64,000 nt of DNA from Streptomyces dangxiongensis. Lineage in GTDB: Bacteria; Actinomycetota; Actinomycetes; Streptomycetales; Streptomycetaceae. The stretch spans positions 3,658,001 to 3,722,000 of the forward strand of contig NZ_CP033073.1 of NCBI RefSeq assembly GCF_003675325.1, written 5' to 3'. Made by a program: the position numbers and the translations under genes. A model generated the notes under the pieces. It was not told the DNA's origin and made no database searches. It saw only the letters and a list, made by a program, of their open reading frames with translations. This document shows, one piece after another, positions 51,404 through 59,712 of this stretch (within the stretch, counting starts at the first letter, position 1; the number at the start of each line of letters is the position of its first letter).

Positions 51404-51415
51404 GTCGTGAGGTGG

Positions 51416-52699
51416 CTAGAGGAACGAGTTGATCTCGATCGTCTCGTCACGGCCCGGGCCCACGCCGATCGCGGAGATCGGGGCGCCGGACATCTCCTCC
51501 AGCGCCTTGACGTAGTTCTGGGCGTTCTTGGGCAGGTCGGAGAAGGACTTCGCCCCGGTGATGTCCTCGGACCAGCCCGGCAGGTTCTCGTAGACCGGCT
51601 TCGCGTGGTGGAAGTCGGTCTGGGAGTACGGCAGCTCCTCGACGCGCCTGCCGTCGATCTCGTACGCCACGCAGACCGGGATCTGCTCCCAGCCGGTCAG
51701 GACGTCCAGCTTGGTGAGGAAGAAGTCGGTCAGGCCGTTGACGCGGGTCGCGTAGCGGGCGATGACCGCGTCGAACCAGCCGCAGCGGCGGTCACGGCCG
51801 GTGGTGACGCCCCGCTCGCCGCCGATGCGGCGCAGCGCCTCACCGTCCGCGTCGAACAGCTCCGTGGGGAACGGGCCGGCGCCGACGCGGGTCGTGTAGG
51901 CCTTGAGGATGCCGATCACCCGGCTGATCTTCGTCGGGCCCACGCCGGCACCGGTGCAGGCGCCGCCCGCGGTCGGGTTGGAGGAGGTGACGAAGGGATA
52001 CGTGCCGTGGTCGATGTCCAGGAGGGTGCCCTGGCCGCCCTCGAACAGGACGACCTTGTCGTCCTCCAGCGCCTGGTTCAGCACCAGGACGGTGTCGGCG
52101 ACGTACGGCGCGAGCTTCTGCGCGTACGTCAGCAGCTCCTCGACGACCTGGTCGACGGCGATGGCCCGCCGGTTGTAGAGCTTGGTGAGGATCTGGTTCT
52201 TGACGTCGAGGGCCGCCTCCACCTTCTGGGTGAGGATCGACTCGTCGTACAGGTCCTGGACCCGGATGCCCACGCGGTTGATCTTGTCGGCGTAGGTCGG
52301 GCCGATGCCGCGGCCGGTGGTACCGATCTTGCGCTTGCCGAGGAAGCGTTCCGTCACCTTGTCGACGGTCACGTTGTACGGCGTGATGATGTGCGCGTTA
52401 CCGCTGATCAGGAGCTTGGACGTGTCAACGCCACGCTCGTTCAGACCGCTCAGCTCGGAGAGCAGGACCGACGGGTCGACGACGACACCGTTGCCGATGA
52501 CCGGCGTACAGCCGGGCGACAGGATTCCGGAAGGAAGGAGGTGCAGTGCGTACTTCTGGTCGCCGACGACCACCGTGTGGCCGGCGTTGTTGCCACCCTG
52601 GTATCGCACCACATAGTCGACGGAGCCACCGAGCAGGTCCGTCGCCTTTCCCTTGCCTTCGTCACCCCACTGAGCACCGAGCAGCACAAGTGCGGGCAC
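51416..52699 (-). CDS. purA: Adenylosuccinate synthetase
   Basis: 427 residues, full length. P-loop [20 protein letters not shown] near the N-terminus, the IMP-binding [19 protein letters not shown] region and the signature [16 protein letters not shown] are present. Catalyses the GTP-dependent joining of IMP and aspartate, the first committed step to AMP. Single gene with terminator; divergent from a diacylglycerol-kinase-like gene with a hairpin between them. Confidence 0.97.
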   Translation of the reverse strand: MPALVLLGAQWGDEGKGKATDLLGGSVDYVVRYQGGNNAGHTVVVGDQKYALHLLPSGILSPGCTPVIGNGVVVDPSVLLSELSGLNERGVDTSKLLISGNAHIITPYNVTVDKVTERFLGKRKIGTTGRGIGPTYADKINRVGIRVQDLYDESILTQKVEAALDVKNQILTKLYNRRAIAVDQVVEELLTYAQKLAPYVADTVLVLNQALEDDKVVLFEGGQGTLLDIDHGTYPFVTSSNPTAGGACTGAGVGPTKISRVIGILKAYTTRVGAGPFPTELFDADGEALRRIGGERGVTTGRDRRCGWFDAVIARYATRVNGLTDFFLTKLDVLTGWEQIPVCVAYEIDGRRVEELPYSQTDFHHAKPVYENLPGWSEDITGAKSFSDLPKNAQNYVKALEEMSGAPISAIGVGPGRDETIEINSFL

Positions 52700-52825
52700 G
52701 CGCGTACACCCCTTCCGGGCGGGGCATGTCCAAGGTCGGGGGCGTGGGCGTAAGGTTCACCGCCGCGTGCCACAGCGACCGCCGTTGGTCGCCGACCGTC
52801 GGACCGGATGCCCCGGAATAGACGA

Positions 52826-52853
52826 AGCCCCTGGCGCAATAGCGCAAGGGGCT
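52826..52853. promoter_or_regulatory. Hairpin in the purA/DAGK-like spacer
   Basis: AGCCCCTGGCGC / GCGCAAGGGGCT (loop AATA) forms an 11-bp stem with one mismatch, 43 bp before GTG 52896. It may be a transcript structure or an operator for either gene. Confidence 0.4.
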
Positions 52854-52895
52854 CTTGCACAAAGATGCTACCCGAGGAAGCGAGGCAGGACCGAG

Positions 52896-53768
52896 GTGGC
52901 GACTTTCGCGACGTCCGATCAGCTGCTGGTGATCATCGATCCGGCGGCACGGCAGACGGACGGAGAGTCCGTGCGGATCGCGAAAGACGTGCTCAGCGCG
53001 GGTGCGGCGGCCAAGGTGTGTCTGCCGGAGGGGCCCGACGAATTCGCCCGCGCACTGGGCCGAAGGGGCTCGCGGCGGCCGGTGGTGATCGGCGACAGCC
53101 GGGCTCTGGTGCGGACCGTCGCCCTGCTGCACCGGCAGCGCGAGCTGGCCGGGTGCGCCCTGTCGGTGGTGCCGGTGGGCGACAGCACGCTCGCCGAGTC
53201 CCTCGGGGTGCCCGGCGGGACGGTGGCGGCGGCGCGGGCCGTGCTGGACGGCGCGGAACGGCGGCTGGACCTGCTGGTGGACGACAGTGACGGGGTGGTG
53301 CTGGGCGCGCTGGGCATTCCGCCGGCGCCGATGCGTGTGACCGCCGCCCAGCCGCTGCACGTCTCCGTGGGCCCGCCCTGGCTCCGCTCCCTGGTCCGCC
53401 CCCTGGCAGCGCGTCCGCTCCGTCTCTCCGCCGTGCCCTCCCCGGGGCCCACGCGGCTGCGGGTGGAGGTCGACGGCGAGACGGTCGTGGACCTGGACCA
53501 GCCGGTGGAGACGGTGTCGGTGGTCCCGGGCTCCCGCGGCGTGGCGGAGGTGGAGGTCCGCCCGCTGTCGGTGGGCGCGGCGGCGACTCCCCTGCTGACC
53601 TCCGGCCGCACGGTGACGGTCACCGGGGCGGACTTCCGCTACCGGGCGGACACGTCGGTGGCGGGGCCGGTACGGCGGCGGACCTGGCGGGTCCAGGAGG
53701 GGGCGTGGGGGCTGGTGCTGCCCCGCCACGCCCTCGCCGGCGGTCCGGCGGCGATAACCGACGTCTGA
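52896..53768 (+). CDS. Diacylglycerol kinase-like protein
   Basis: 290 residues from GTG 52896. Opens with DQLLVIIDPAARQTDGESVR, equivalent to the nucleotide-binding start of the DAGK catalytic domain, though the usual NPxSG is replaced by DPAAR. Later blocks such as VVIGDSRALVRTVALLHRQR replace the GGDGT motif, which I do not find, so lipid kinase activity is doubtful. The C-terminal beta-sandwich-like half (GPTRLRVEVDGETVVDLDQP) matches the family's second domain. A divergent neighbour of purA throughout Streptomyces. Confidence 0.7.
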   Translation: MATFATSDQLLVIIDPAARQTDGESVRIAKDVLSAGAAAKVCLPEGPDEFARALGRRGSRRPVVIGDSRALVRTVALLHRQRELAGCALSVVPVGDSTLAESLGVPGGTVAAARAVLDGAERRLDLLVDDSDGVVLGALGIPPAPMRVTAAQPLHVSVGPPWLRSLVRPLAARPLRLSAVPSPGPTRLRVEVDGETVVDLDQPVETVSVVPGSRGVAEVEVRPLSVGAAATPLLTSGRTVTVTGADFRYRADTSVAGPVRRRTWRVQEGAWGLVLPRHALAGGPAAITDV

Positions 53769-53818
53769 CCCCGCGCCGGCCCTCCCCGGCCCCGGCGCGC
53801 CGTGTCACGCGGGCCGGG

Positions 53819-55039
53819 TCAGCGGATCTCCACGCTCAGCCCCCGCAGACCCCGGATCACGAAGTTCGGGCTGCGTTCCGGTTCCGCCGCCAGGGCCAGC
53901 GTGGGGGCCTGCCGGAGCAGCGCCGACAGGGACGCGGCCAGCTCGATGCGGGCCAGCGGGGCGCCGATGCAGTAGTGGATGCCGGCGCTGAAGGAGATGT
54001 GCGGATTGTCCTCGCGGGTGAGATCCAGGCGGCCGGGGTCGGTGAAGACGGCCGGGTCGTGGTTGGCGGAGCCGAAGAGCATGGCGATCTCCGCGCCGCG
54101 GGGGATCGTGGTGCCGTCGATCTCGATGTCGTCCAGGACCCAGCGTTCGAAGAGCTGGAGCGGGGTGTCGTAGCGCAGCAGCTCCTCGACCGCGGCCGGG
54201 ACCAGGCTGTGGTCGGCGCGCAGGGCCGCCGCCTGGCCGGGGTTGCGGAACAGGGCCCACCAGCCGTTCACCGTGGCGTTGACCGTGGCCTCGTGGCCGG
54301 CGTTGAGCAGCAGGACCACCGTGGAGATCATCTCCTGCTCGGTGAGGCGCTCGCCCTCGTCGTGGGCCGCGATCAGCCCGGAGACCAGGTCCTGCCCCGG
54401 CTTCTCCCGGCGGGCCGCGATCAGTTCCCGCAAGTAGTCCGAGAACTCCGCCGACGCCCGTACCGCCCGCTGCGCCGTCTCCCGCGCCGGGTTCAGCTCG
54501 TACATCCCGCAGATGGCCGCCGACCAGGGGCGCAGCCGCCCCCGGTCCGCCTCCGGGATGCCCAGCATCTCGGCGATCACCGCGACCGGCAGCGGTTCCG
54601 CCACGTCCGTCAGCAGATCGCCGCCGCCCTCCCGGACGAGACCGGCGACCAGGTCGTCCGCCAGCCGGCGCACGTACGGCTCCAGCCGCTCCACCGTGCG
54701 CGGGGTGAACGCCTTCGACACCAGGCGCCTGATCCTGGTGTGGTCCGGCGGCTCCAGGTCGAGCATCCCGTGGTCGTTGAGGGTGTGGAACGGCTCGTGC
54801 TCCGGTGGCGGTGCGTTGCGGCCGAACTCCTCGTGCGAGAAACGGTGGCGGTAGGTGCGGCCGAGGCGGCGGTCGCGCAGCAGCGCCGAGACGTCCGTGT
54901 GGTGGGGGACCAGCCACTGGTCGGTCGGCTCGTACCGGATCACCCGGCCGCGCGCCCGCAGCTCCGCGTAGGCCGGGTACGGGTCCGCGACGAACGCCGG
55001 GTCCCAGGGGTCGAAAGCGAGGTCGGTGGGGCCTGCCAT
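53819..55039 (-). CDS. Cytochrome P450 (CYP107-like)
   Basis: 406 residues. I-helix LLNAGHEATVN (the acid-alcohol pair is Glu-Ala-Thr), K-helix EELLR, and the heme loop FSAGIHYCIGAPLAR with the Cys ligand are in the expected places. PPDHTRIRRLVSKAFTPR matches the C-helix. A soluble bacterial P450 using ferredoxin; no ferredoxin gene adjoins. Position equals SCO3636 (CYP107T1) as I recall it. The substrate is unknown. Confidence 0.93.
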   Translation of the reverse strand: MAGPTDLAFDPWDPAFVADPYPAYAELRARGRVIRYEPTDQWLVPHHTDVSALLRDRRLGRTYRHRFSHEEFGRNAPPPEHEPFHTLNDHGMLDLEPPDHTRIRRLVSKAFTPRTVERLEPYVRRLADDLVAGLVREGGGDLLTDVAEPLPVAVIAEMLGIPEADRGRLRPWSAAICGMYELNPARETAQRAVRASAEFSDYLRELIAARREKPGQDLVSGLIAAHDEGERLTEQEMISTVVLLLNAGHEATVNATVNGWWALFRNPGQAAALRADHSLVPAAVEELLRYDTPLQLFERWVLDDIEIDGTTIPRGAEIAMLFGSANHDPAVFTDPGRLDLTREDNPHISFSAGIHYCIGAPLARIELAASLSALLRQAPTLALAAEPERSPNFVIRGLRGLSVEIR

Positions 55040-55089
55040 GCGGGGACGCTAACGCGTGCAGCGGCGTCTGACCAGGGGCGACGTTTTCC

Positions 55090-55475
55090 GGCCAGCCGGA
55101 GCTTCGGGCCTCCGCCCGGGCGCGGCCTCCGCCCGGGCGCGGCCTCCGCCCGGGCGCGGCTTCCGCCCGGGCGCGGCCTCCGCCCGGGCGCGGCCTCCGG
55201 GCCAGGCGGGGCTTCCGGCCAGGGGGGAGCTCCGGGCCAGGCGGGGCTTCCGGCCAGCGGCCAGGCGGGGCCTTCGGCCAGCGGCCAGGCGCGGCTTCGG
55301 GCCAGGCGGGGCCTCCGGCCAGGGGGAGCTCCGGGGCAAGCGGAGCTTTCGGCCAGCGGCCAGGCGCGGCTTCGAGTCAGGCGGGGTCTCCGGCAGGCGC
55401 CGCCTCCGTCCGGGGGGAGCCTCCGGCAGGCGCGGTCTCGGGCAGGCGGGGCCTCCGGCCGGGCGGGGTGGTGGG
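55090..55475. repeat. GC-rich repeat tract, 17-bp units then degenerate units
   Basis: CCTCCGCCCGGGCGCGG recurs about five times at 17-bp spacing (about 55109-55200). Degenerate GGCCAGGCGGGGCTTCC-like units then continue to about 55475. No gene is supported in 55040-55509, although an open frame crosses it on each strand because the repeats lack stops. Confidence 0.8.
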
Positions 55476-55509
55476 GAGCGGAGCGGGCGGGCGGGCGGGG
55501 CGGGTCGCG

Positions 55510-56177
55510 TCAGCCGGGCGTCACCAGTCGCGCCTCGTACGCGAACACCGCCGCCTGGGTGCGGTCCCTGAGGCCGAGTTTCACCAGGACGCGGCTCACA
55601 TGGGTCTTGATCGTCGACTCCGCCACCACCAGCCGCTCGGCGATCTCCGCGTTGGACAGGCCCTGGGCGATCAGGACCAGAGCACCTCAGTCTCGCGTTC
55701 CGTCAGGTCCCCGTACGCCGCCCGCGCCGCCGGCATCAGACGCGGTGCCTCGGACAGCCGGGAGAACTCGGTGATCAGCCGTCTGGTGACCGTGGGCGCG
55801 AGGAGTGCCTCGCCGGACGCCACCACCCGGACGCCGTCGGCCAGCCGCCGGGCCGAGGCGTCCTTCAGGAGGAAGCCGGAGGCCCCCGCCCGCAGTGCCT
55901 GGTACACGTACTCGTCGAGGTCGAACGTGGTCAGCACGAGCACCTTCGCCGCCGCGTCCGCGGCCACGATCTCGCGGGTCGCCTCGATGCCGTTCAGCTC
56001 GGGCATGCGGATGTCCATCAGCACCACGTCCGGGGCGAGCCGCCGCACCTCGGCGACCGCCTCCCGGCCGTTGACGGCCTCGCCGACGACCTCGATGTCC
56101 GGCATCGCGTTCAGCAGGACCGAGAAGCCCTCGCGCACCATCATCTGGTCGTCGGCGACCAGTACGCGGATCGTCAT
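55510..56177 (-). CDS. NarL-type response regulator, 2-base frameshift
   Basis: From ATG 56177 the receiver domain is complete: [14 protein letters not shown] (acidic pocket), the phospho-Asp in [14 protein letters not shown], then [13 protein letters not shown] and LLKDA. At [10 protein letters not shown] the frame breaks; the next frame gives [20 protein letters not shown] and [20 protein letters not shown] to TGA 55510. An extra dinucleotide (AG on the plus strand, near 55678-55682) accounts for it; the repaired protein is 221 residues. ATGA overlap with the histidine kinase. Paralogous to the regulator at 57638. Confidence 0.85.
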
Positions 56178-57523
56178 GCCTCACCCTCGTTCACGGCCGC
56201 CGGCACCGGCAGGAACACCGTCACCTCGTATCCCCCGTCGGCCGTCGGGCCCGCCGTCATCTCGCCGTTCAGCATGGAGACGCGCTCCCGCATGCCCGTG
56301 ATGCCGTGTCCGGCGCCGGGCGAGGCCTTGACGAGGTGCGGGGCCGGCGGCGGGTCGTTGACGACGCGCAGGCCCAGGCCGCCGAGGACGTACGCGATCT
56401 CGACCCGCGCGTCCGCACCCGGCGCGTGCCGCAACGTGTTGCTCAGCGCCTCCTGCACGATCCGGTACGCCGACAGCTCCACGCCCTGCGGCAGTTCCCG
56501 CACCGCGCCGGTCACCGTCCGGGTCACGTCCGGCCCGGCCGCCCGGACGTTGGCGAGCAGCCCGTCCAGGTCGGCGAGGGTGGGCTGCGGGGCGTCCGGC
56601 GCCTCGTAGTCCTCCGCGCGGACGACGCCCAGCACCCGGCGCAGCTCGGTCAGGGCCGCCACCGCGTTCTCCCGGATGGTGACGAAGGCCTTCTCCAGCT
56701 CCGGCGGCGGGTTCTGGACCCGGTAGGGCGCGGCCTCCGCCTGGATGGCCACCACCGACATGTGATGGGCGACCACGTCGTGCAGCTCGCGGGCGATGGT
56801 CGTGCGCTCCTCCAGCAGCGTGCGCCGCGAACGCTCCGCCGCGGTGGCCGTCCGCTGCGCGGTCACCTCCCGCTGGGCCTGCCGGCGGATCTGCCGGACG
56901 GCTACGACCAGCAGGACCAACGCGGAGACCACCAGCATCGGGCCCACGTCGGTGCCGTCGTGCTCCCAGCCGAAGATGCCGTCGGTCCACACGCCGTACA
57001 GGCCGGTCAGCGCCCACATCCAGGCCGCCGTGCGCGGGCGGGTGCGGGCCGCCACGATCGTGAGCACCAGCAGATGGGACACGAAGCTGCCCGGCAGCCA
57101 GGGCCAGCTCCCCCATCTGCTGCTGCCGAGGACGTTGACGACGCCGGTCGCCGCGAGCGACAGCCAGAACGCGCCGACCGGGCGCACCAGCGTCAGCAGG
57201 ACCGGGGCCGCGGCGAGCAGTCCACCGAGGACGGACGGCCCGCCGACGGCCGTGTTCACCGCCCCGACGAGCAGCGCCACCAGCGCACCGGCCACCACCA
57301 GCGCGTGCGGTGTCCAGACCGCGTACGCCCGCGGCCGGCCCGACAGGTGGCGGGTCAGCGGGCCGTCCACGGCCGCGGAGGGCAGCGGACGGTAGGCGAA
57401 GGCGTCGCGGAACAGGTCCTGCCACAGCCCGCGCAGAGCGTCCACGACCAGCCGGAACTCCGGGCTGCGCGGCCTGCCGGACACGGACGGCCTCATCGGT
57501 TGCGTATACGTCGTCTCGGTCAC
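56174..57523 (-). CDS. Histidine kinase, HisKA_3 type
   Basis: 449 residues. Six hydrophobic segments in the first 200 residues (for example VVAGALVALLVGAVNTAVGG, SHLLVLTIVAARTRP), then HisKA_3 with the phospho-His in ARELHDVVAHHMSVVAIQAE. The HATPase_c domain has ELSAYRIVQEALSNTLRHAP (N box) and GAGHGITGMRERVSML (G box). A membrane sensor paired by ATGA overlap with the response regulator at 55510. The signal is unknown. A GTACTACGG box lies 72 bp upstream of the start. Confidence 0.93.
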   Translation of the reverse strand: MTETTYTQPMRPSVSGRPRSPEFRLVVDALRGLWQDLFRDAFAYRPLPSAAVDGPLTRHLSGRPRAYAVWTPHALVVAGALVALLVGAVNTAVGGPSVLGGLLAAAPVLLTLVRPVGAFWLSLAATGVVNVLGSSRWGSWPWLPGSFVSHLLVLTIVAARTRPRTAAWMWALTGLYGVWTDGIFGWEHDGTDVGPMLVVSALVLLVVAVRQIRRQAQREVTAQRTATAAERSRRTLLEERTTIARELHDVVAHHMSVVAIQAEAAPYRVQNPPPELEKAFVTIRENAVAALTELRRVLGVVRAEDYEAPDAPQPTLADLDGLLANVRAAGPDVTRTVTGAVRELPQGVELSAYRIVQEALSNTLRHAPGADARVEIAYVLGGLGLRVVNDPPPAPHLVKASPGAGHGITGMRERVSMLNGEMTAGPTADGGYEVTVFLPVPAAVNEGEA

Positions 57524-57594
57524 GAGAAGAACGGTAGGCGCGGGCGGGAGCGCGGTCGTCAGCAGTGAGGGGGGTTCTCGGGGGTCCGCCTGAA

Positions 57595-57603
57595 GTACTA
57601 CGG
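57595..57603. promoter_or_regulatory. GTACTACGG box upstream of the first histidine kinase
   Basis: GTACTACGG is also found upstream of the other two-component operon (62112-62120). Reverse reading is CCGTAGTAC. A shared operator for the NarL-type regulators is an inference. Confidence 0.35.
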
Positions 57604-57637
57604 AGGCCGGGAGCGGGGGCGGCAGGCCCGGCGTGGG

Positions 57638-58312
57638 TCAGTAGCCGGAGGGGCGGATCAGGCCGGACTCGTAGGCGAAGACCGCCGCCTGGGTGCGGTC
57701 CCTGAGCCCCAGCTTCACCAGGATCCGGCCCACGTGCGTCTTCACGGTCTGCTCGGCCACGACGAGCCGCCCGGCGATCTCCGCGTTCGACAGGCCCTGC
57801 GCGATCAGCGCCAGCACCTCCGTCTCCCGGTCGGTCAGTTCGCCCACGCGCTGCCTGAGCGGGGGCCGCGGGGAGCCGTCCAGCCGGGAGAACTCCGCTA
57901 TCAGCCGGCGCGTGATCCCCGGGGCGAGCAGGGCGTCGCCGGCCGCCACCACCCGCACCGCCTCGGCGAGCTGGTCGGCGGAGGCGTCCTTGAGCAGGAA
58001 ACCGGAGGCCCCCGCGCGCAGCGCCTCGTACACGTACTCGTCCAGGTCGAAGGTGGTCAGCATCAGGACCCTGATGCCCGGGTGGTCCGCGGTGATGCGG
58101 CGGGTCGCCTCGATGCCGCCGAGTTCGGGCATGCGGATGTCCATCAGGACCACGTCCGGGGACAGTTCGGCGACCCGGGCGATCGCGTCCCGGCCGTCCA
58201 CCGCCTGGCCGACCACCTCGATGTCCGGCTTCGTGTCGAGCAGCACGGTGAAGCCCTGCCGGACCATCTGCTGGTCGTCGGCGATGAGTACGCGGATGGA
58301 GCCGCTCGTCAT
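57638..58312 (-). CDS. NarL-type response regulator
   Basis: 224 residues from ATG 58312. Receiver domain: VLIADDQQMVRQGF, the phospho-Asp in [27 protein letters not shown] and LLKDA. LuxR-type helix-turn-helix: [40 protein letters not shown]. Very similar to the regulator at 55510, indicating a tandem duplication. Start overlaps the kinase stop (ATGA). It is the last gene of the 62000-to-57638 operon. Confidence 0.95.
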   Translation of the reverse strand: MTSGSIRVLIADDQQMVRQGFTVLLDTKPDIEVVGQAVDGRDAIARVAELSPDVVLMDIRMPELGGIEATRRITADHPGIRVLMLTTFDLDEYVYEALRAGASGFLLKDASADQLAEAVRVVAAGDALLAPGITRRLIAEFSRLDGSPRPPLRQRVGELTDRETEVLALIAQGLSNAEIAGRLVVAEQTVKTHVGRILVKLGLRDRTQAAVFAYESGLIRPSGY

Positions 58313-59712
58313 GCGGTCGGTTCTCCTGACGGGGACGGGGAGGGGATCGGGGCCGGGCCGGGCGGGGGCGCGGACGGCGTGCCGTCCCGGGGGAGGAAGG
58401 CCGCCACGGCGAAGCCGCCGGCCGGGGTTCCGGCCGCCGTGACGGTGCCGCCGAGCATCGCCGCCCGCTCCCGCATGCCGAGCAGCCCGTGCCCGGCGCC
58501 CGTGGAGGGCGGGCCGGGGTGCCGCGGACGGGAGTTGGTCACCGCCAGGCGCACCCCGCCCCGGAGGTGCGCGACCTCCACCCGCACCCGGGAGCCCGGC
58601 GCGTGCCGCAGGGCGTTGCTCAGCGCCTCCTGCACGATCCGGTACGCCGACAGCTCCACCCCCGGAGCGTAGGGCCGGACCTTGCCCGTCACCTCGCAGG
58701 TCACGTCCAGGCCCGCCGCGCGGGTGTTCTCGATCAGCGCGTCGAGCCGGTCGAGCGTGGGCTGGGGGGCGTGGGGCGCCGCCCCGTTGCCGGGGTGCCC
58801 CAGCCCGTACGGGTCCTCGGGGTTCTCCGAACGCAGCACGCCGAGCACCCGGCGCAGCTCGGTGAGCGCCTCCAGCGCGTTCTGCCGGATGCCCGCGAGG
58901 TTCTCGACCAGCTCCCGCGGCGGCCGCTCGACGAGGTGCGGGGCCACCTGCGCCTGGATGGAGATGACCGACATGTGGTGCGCGACCACGTCGTGCAGCT
59001 CCCGCGCGATGCGGTTGCGCTCCTCGAGCAAGGTGCGGCGGGCCCGTTCCCCGGCGGTGAGGGTGGTCTGCTCGACGAGCTGGGCGCGGGCCTCCCGACG
59101 GCCGCGCAGGGCGCTGCCCAGCACCACGACGACCGTGGACAGCACCACCGTGACGACCCCGGTGGACTGGTGGTGCGCCCCGCCCCACCCGGCCTCCAGG
59201 AGGTAGGTGAGCAGCGCGGTCAGGGCCAGCGCCTCGACCGCCGCCCGGGTCCGCACCCGCAGGGCGAGCAGCAGCAGGACGAGCAGGTGCGCGATGATGC
59301 CGGCCGCGGTCCAGGGCCAGGTGAACGCCACCCCGGACACGCTGCCCAGTTTCCCGTGGACCGCGACGGCACCCACCAGGGTCTTCGTCATGGACAGCCA
59401 CCAGCCCGCGACGGGCCGCCGCAGCGCGAGGACGACCGCGCAGCCCGACGCGAGAGCGACCAGGAAAGCCGGCCAGGCACCCAGGTGCCCGTTGTCCCTG
59501 AGCTGTGCCGCATCGCCGAGCGTGACCCCGAACGCGGCCAGGCACAGCAGGCCGTGCGGCAGCCAGCGCAGCCACACCGACAGGGGCAGCGGATCCGGCC
59601 GGACGGTCCACAGATCGGCACGCAGGTTCCGCGGCCAGCGCCGGATCCAGCCGGTGCGCACCACGGACACCCGGCGGCCCCCCGTTCCCCTCACGCGCCC
59701 CACCTTAGACAC
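58309..59712 (-). CDS. Histidine kinase, HisKA_3 type
   Basis: 467 residues from GTG 59712, overlapping the acyltransferase stop by 8 bp. About five membrane segments (LPHGLLCLAAFGVTLG, FLVALASGCAVVLAL, AAGIIAHLLVLLLLALRV), the phospho-His in ARELHDVVAHHMSVISIQAQ, N box ELSAYRIVQEALSNALRHAP and G box GAGHGLLGMRERAAML. Pro-rich C-terminus. Paralog of the kinase at 56174. The start could be some codons later (GTG codons within the first 20). Confidence 0.92.
   Translation of the reverse strand: MSKVGRVRGTGGRRVSVVRTGWIRRWPRNLRADLWTVRPDPLPLSVWLRWLPHGLLCLAAFGVTLGDAAQLRDNGHLGAWPAFLVALASGCAVVLALRRPVAGWWLSMTKTLVGAVAVHGKLGSVSGVAFTWPWTAAGIIAHLLVLLLLALRVRTRAAVEALALTALLTYLLEAGWGGAHHQSTGVVTVVLSTVVVVLGSALRGRREARAQLVEQTTLTAGERARRTLLEERNRIARELHDVVAHHMSVISIQAQVAPHLVERPPRELVENLAGIRQNALEALTELRRVLGVLRSENPEDPYGLGHPGNGAAPHAPQPTLDRLDALIENTRAAGLDVTCEVTGKVRPYAPGVELSAYRIVQEALSNALRHAPGSRVRVEVAHLRGGVRLAVTNSRPRHPGPPSTGAGHGLLGMRERAAMLGGTVTAAGTPAGGFAVAAFLPRDGTPSAPPPGPAPIPSPSPSGEPTA

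Noticed and set aside
55090..55475. Protein-coding gene through the GC repeat tract
   Set aside because: Open frames exist on both strands only because the repeats contain no stops; the translations are low-complexity with no start or ribosome site support.
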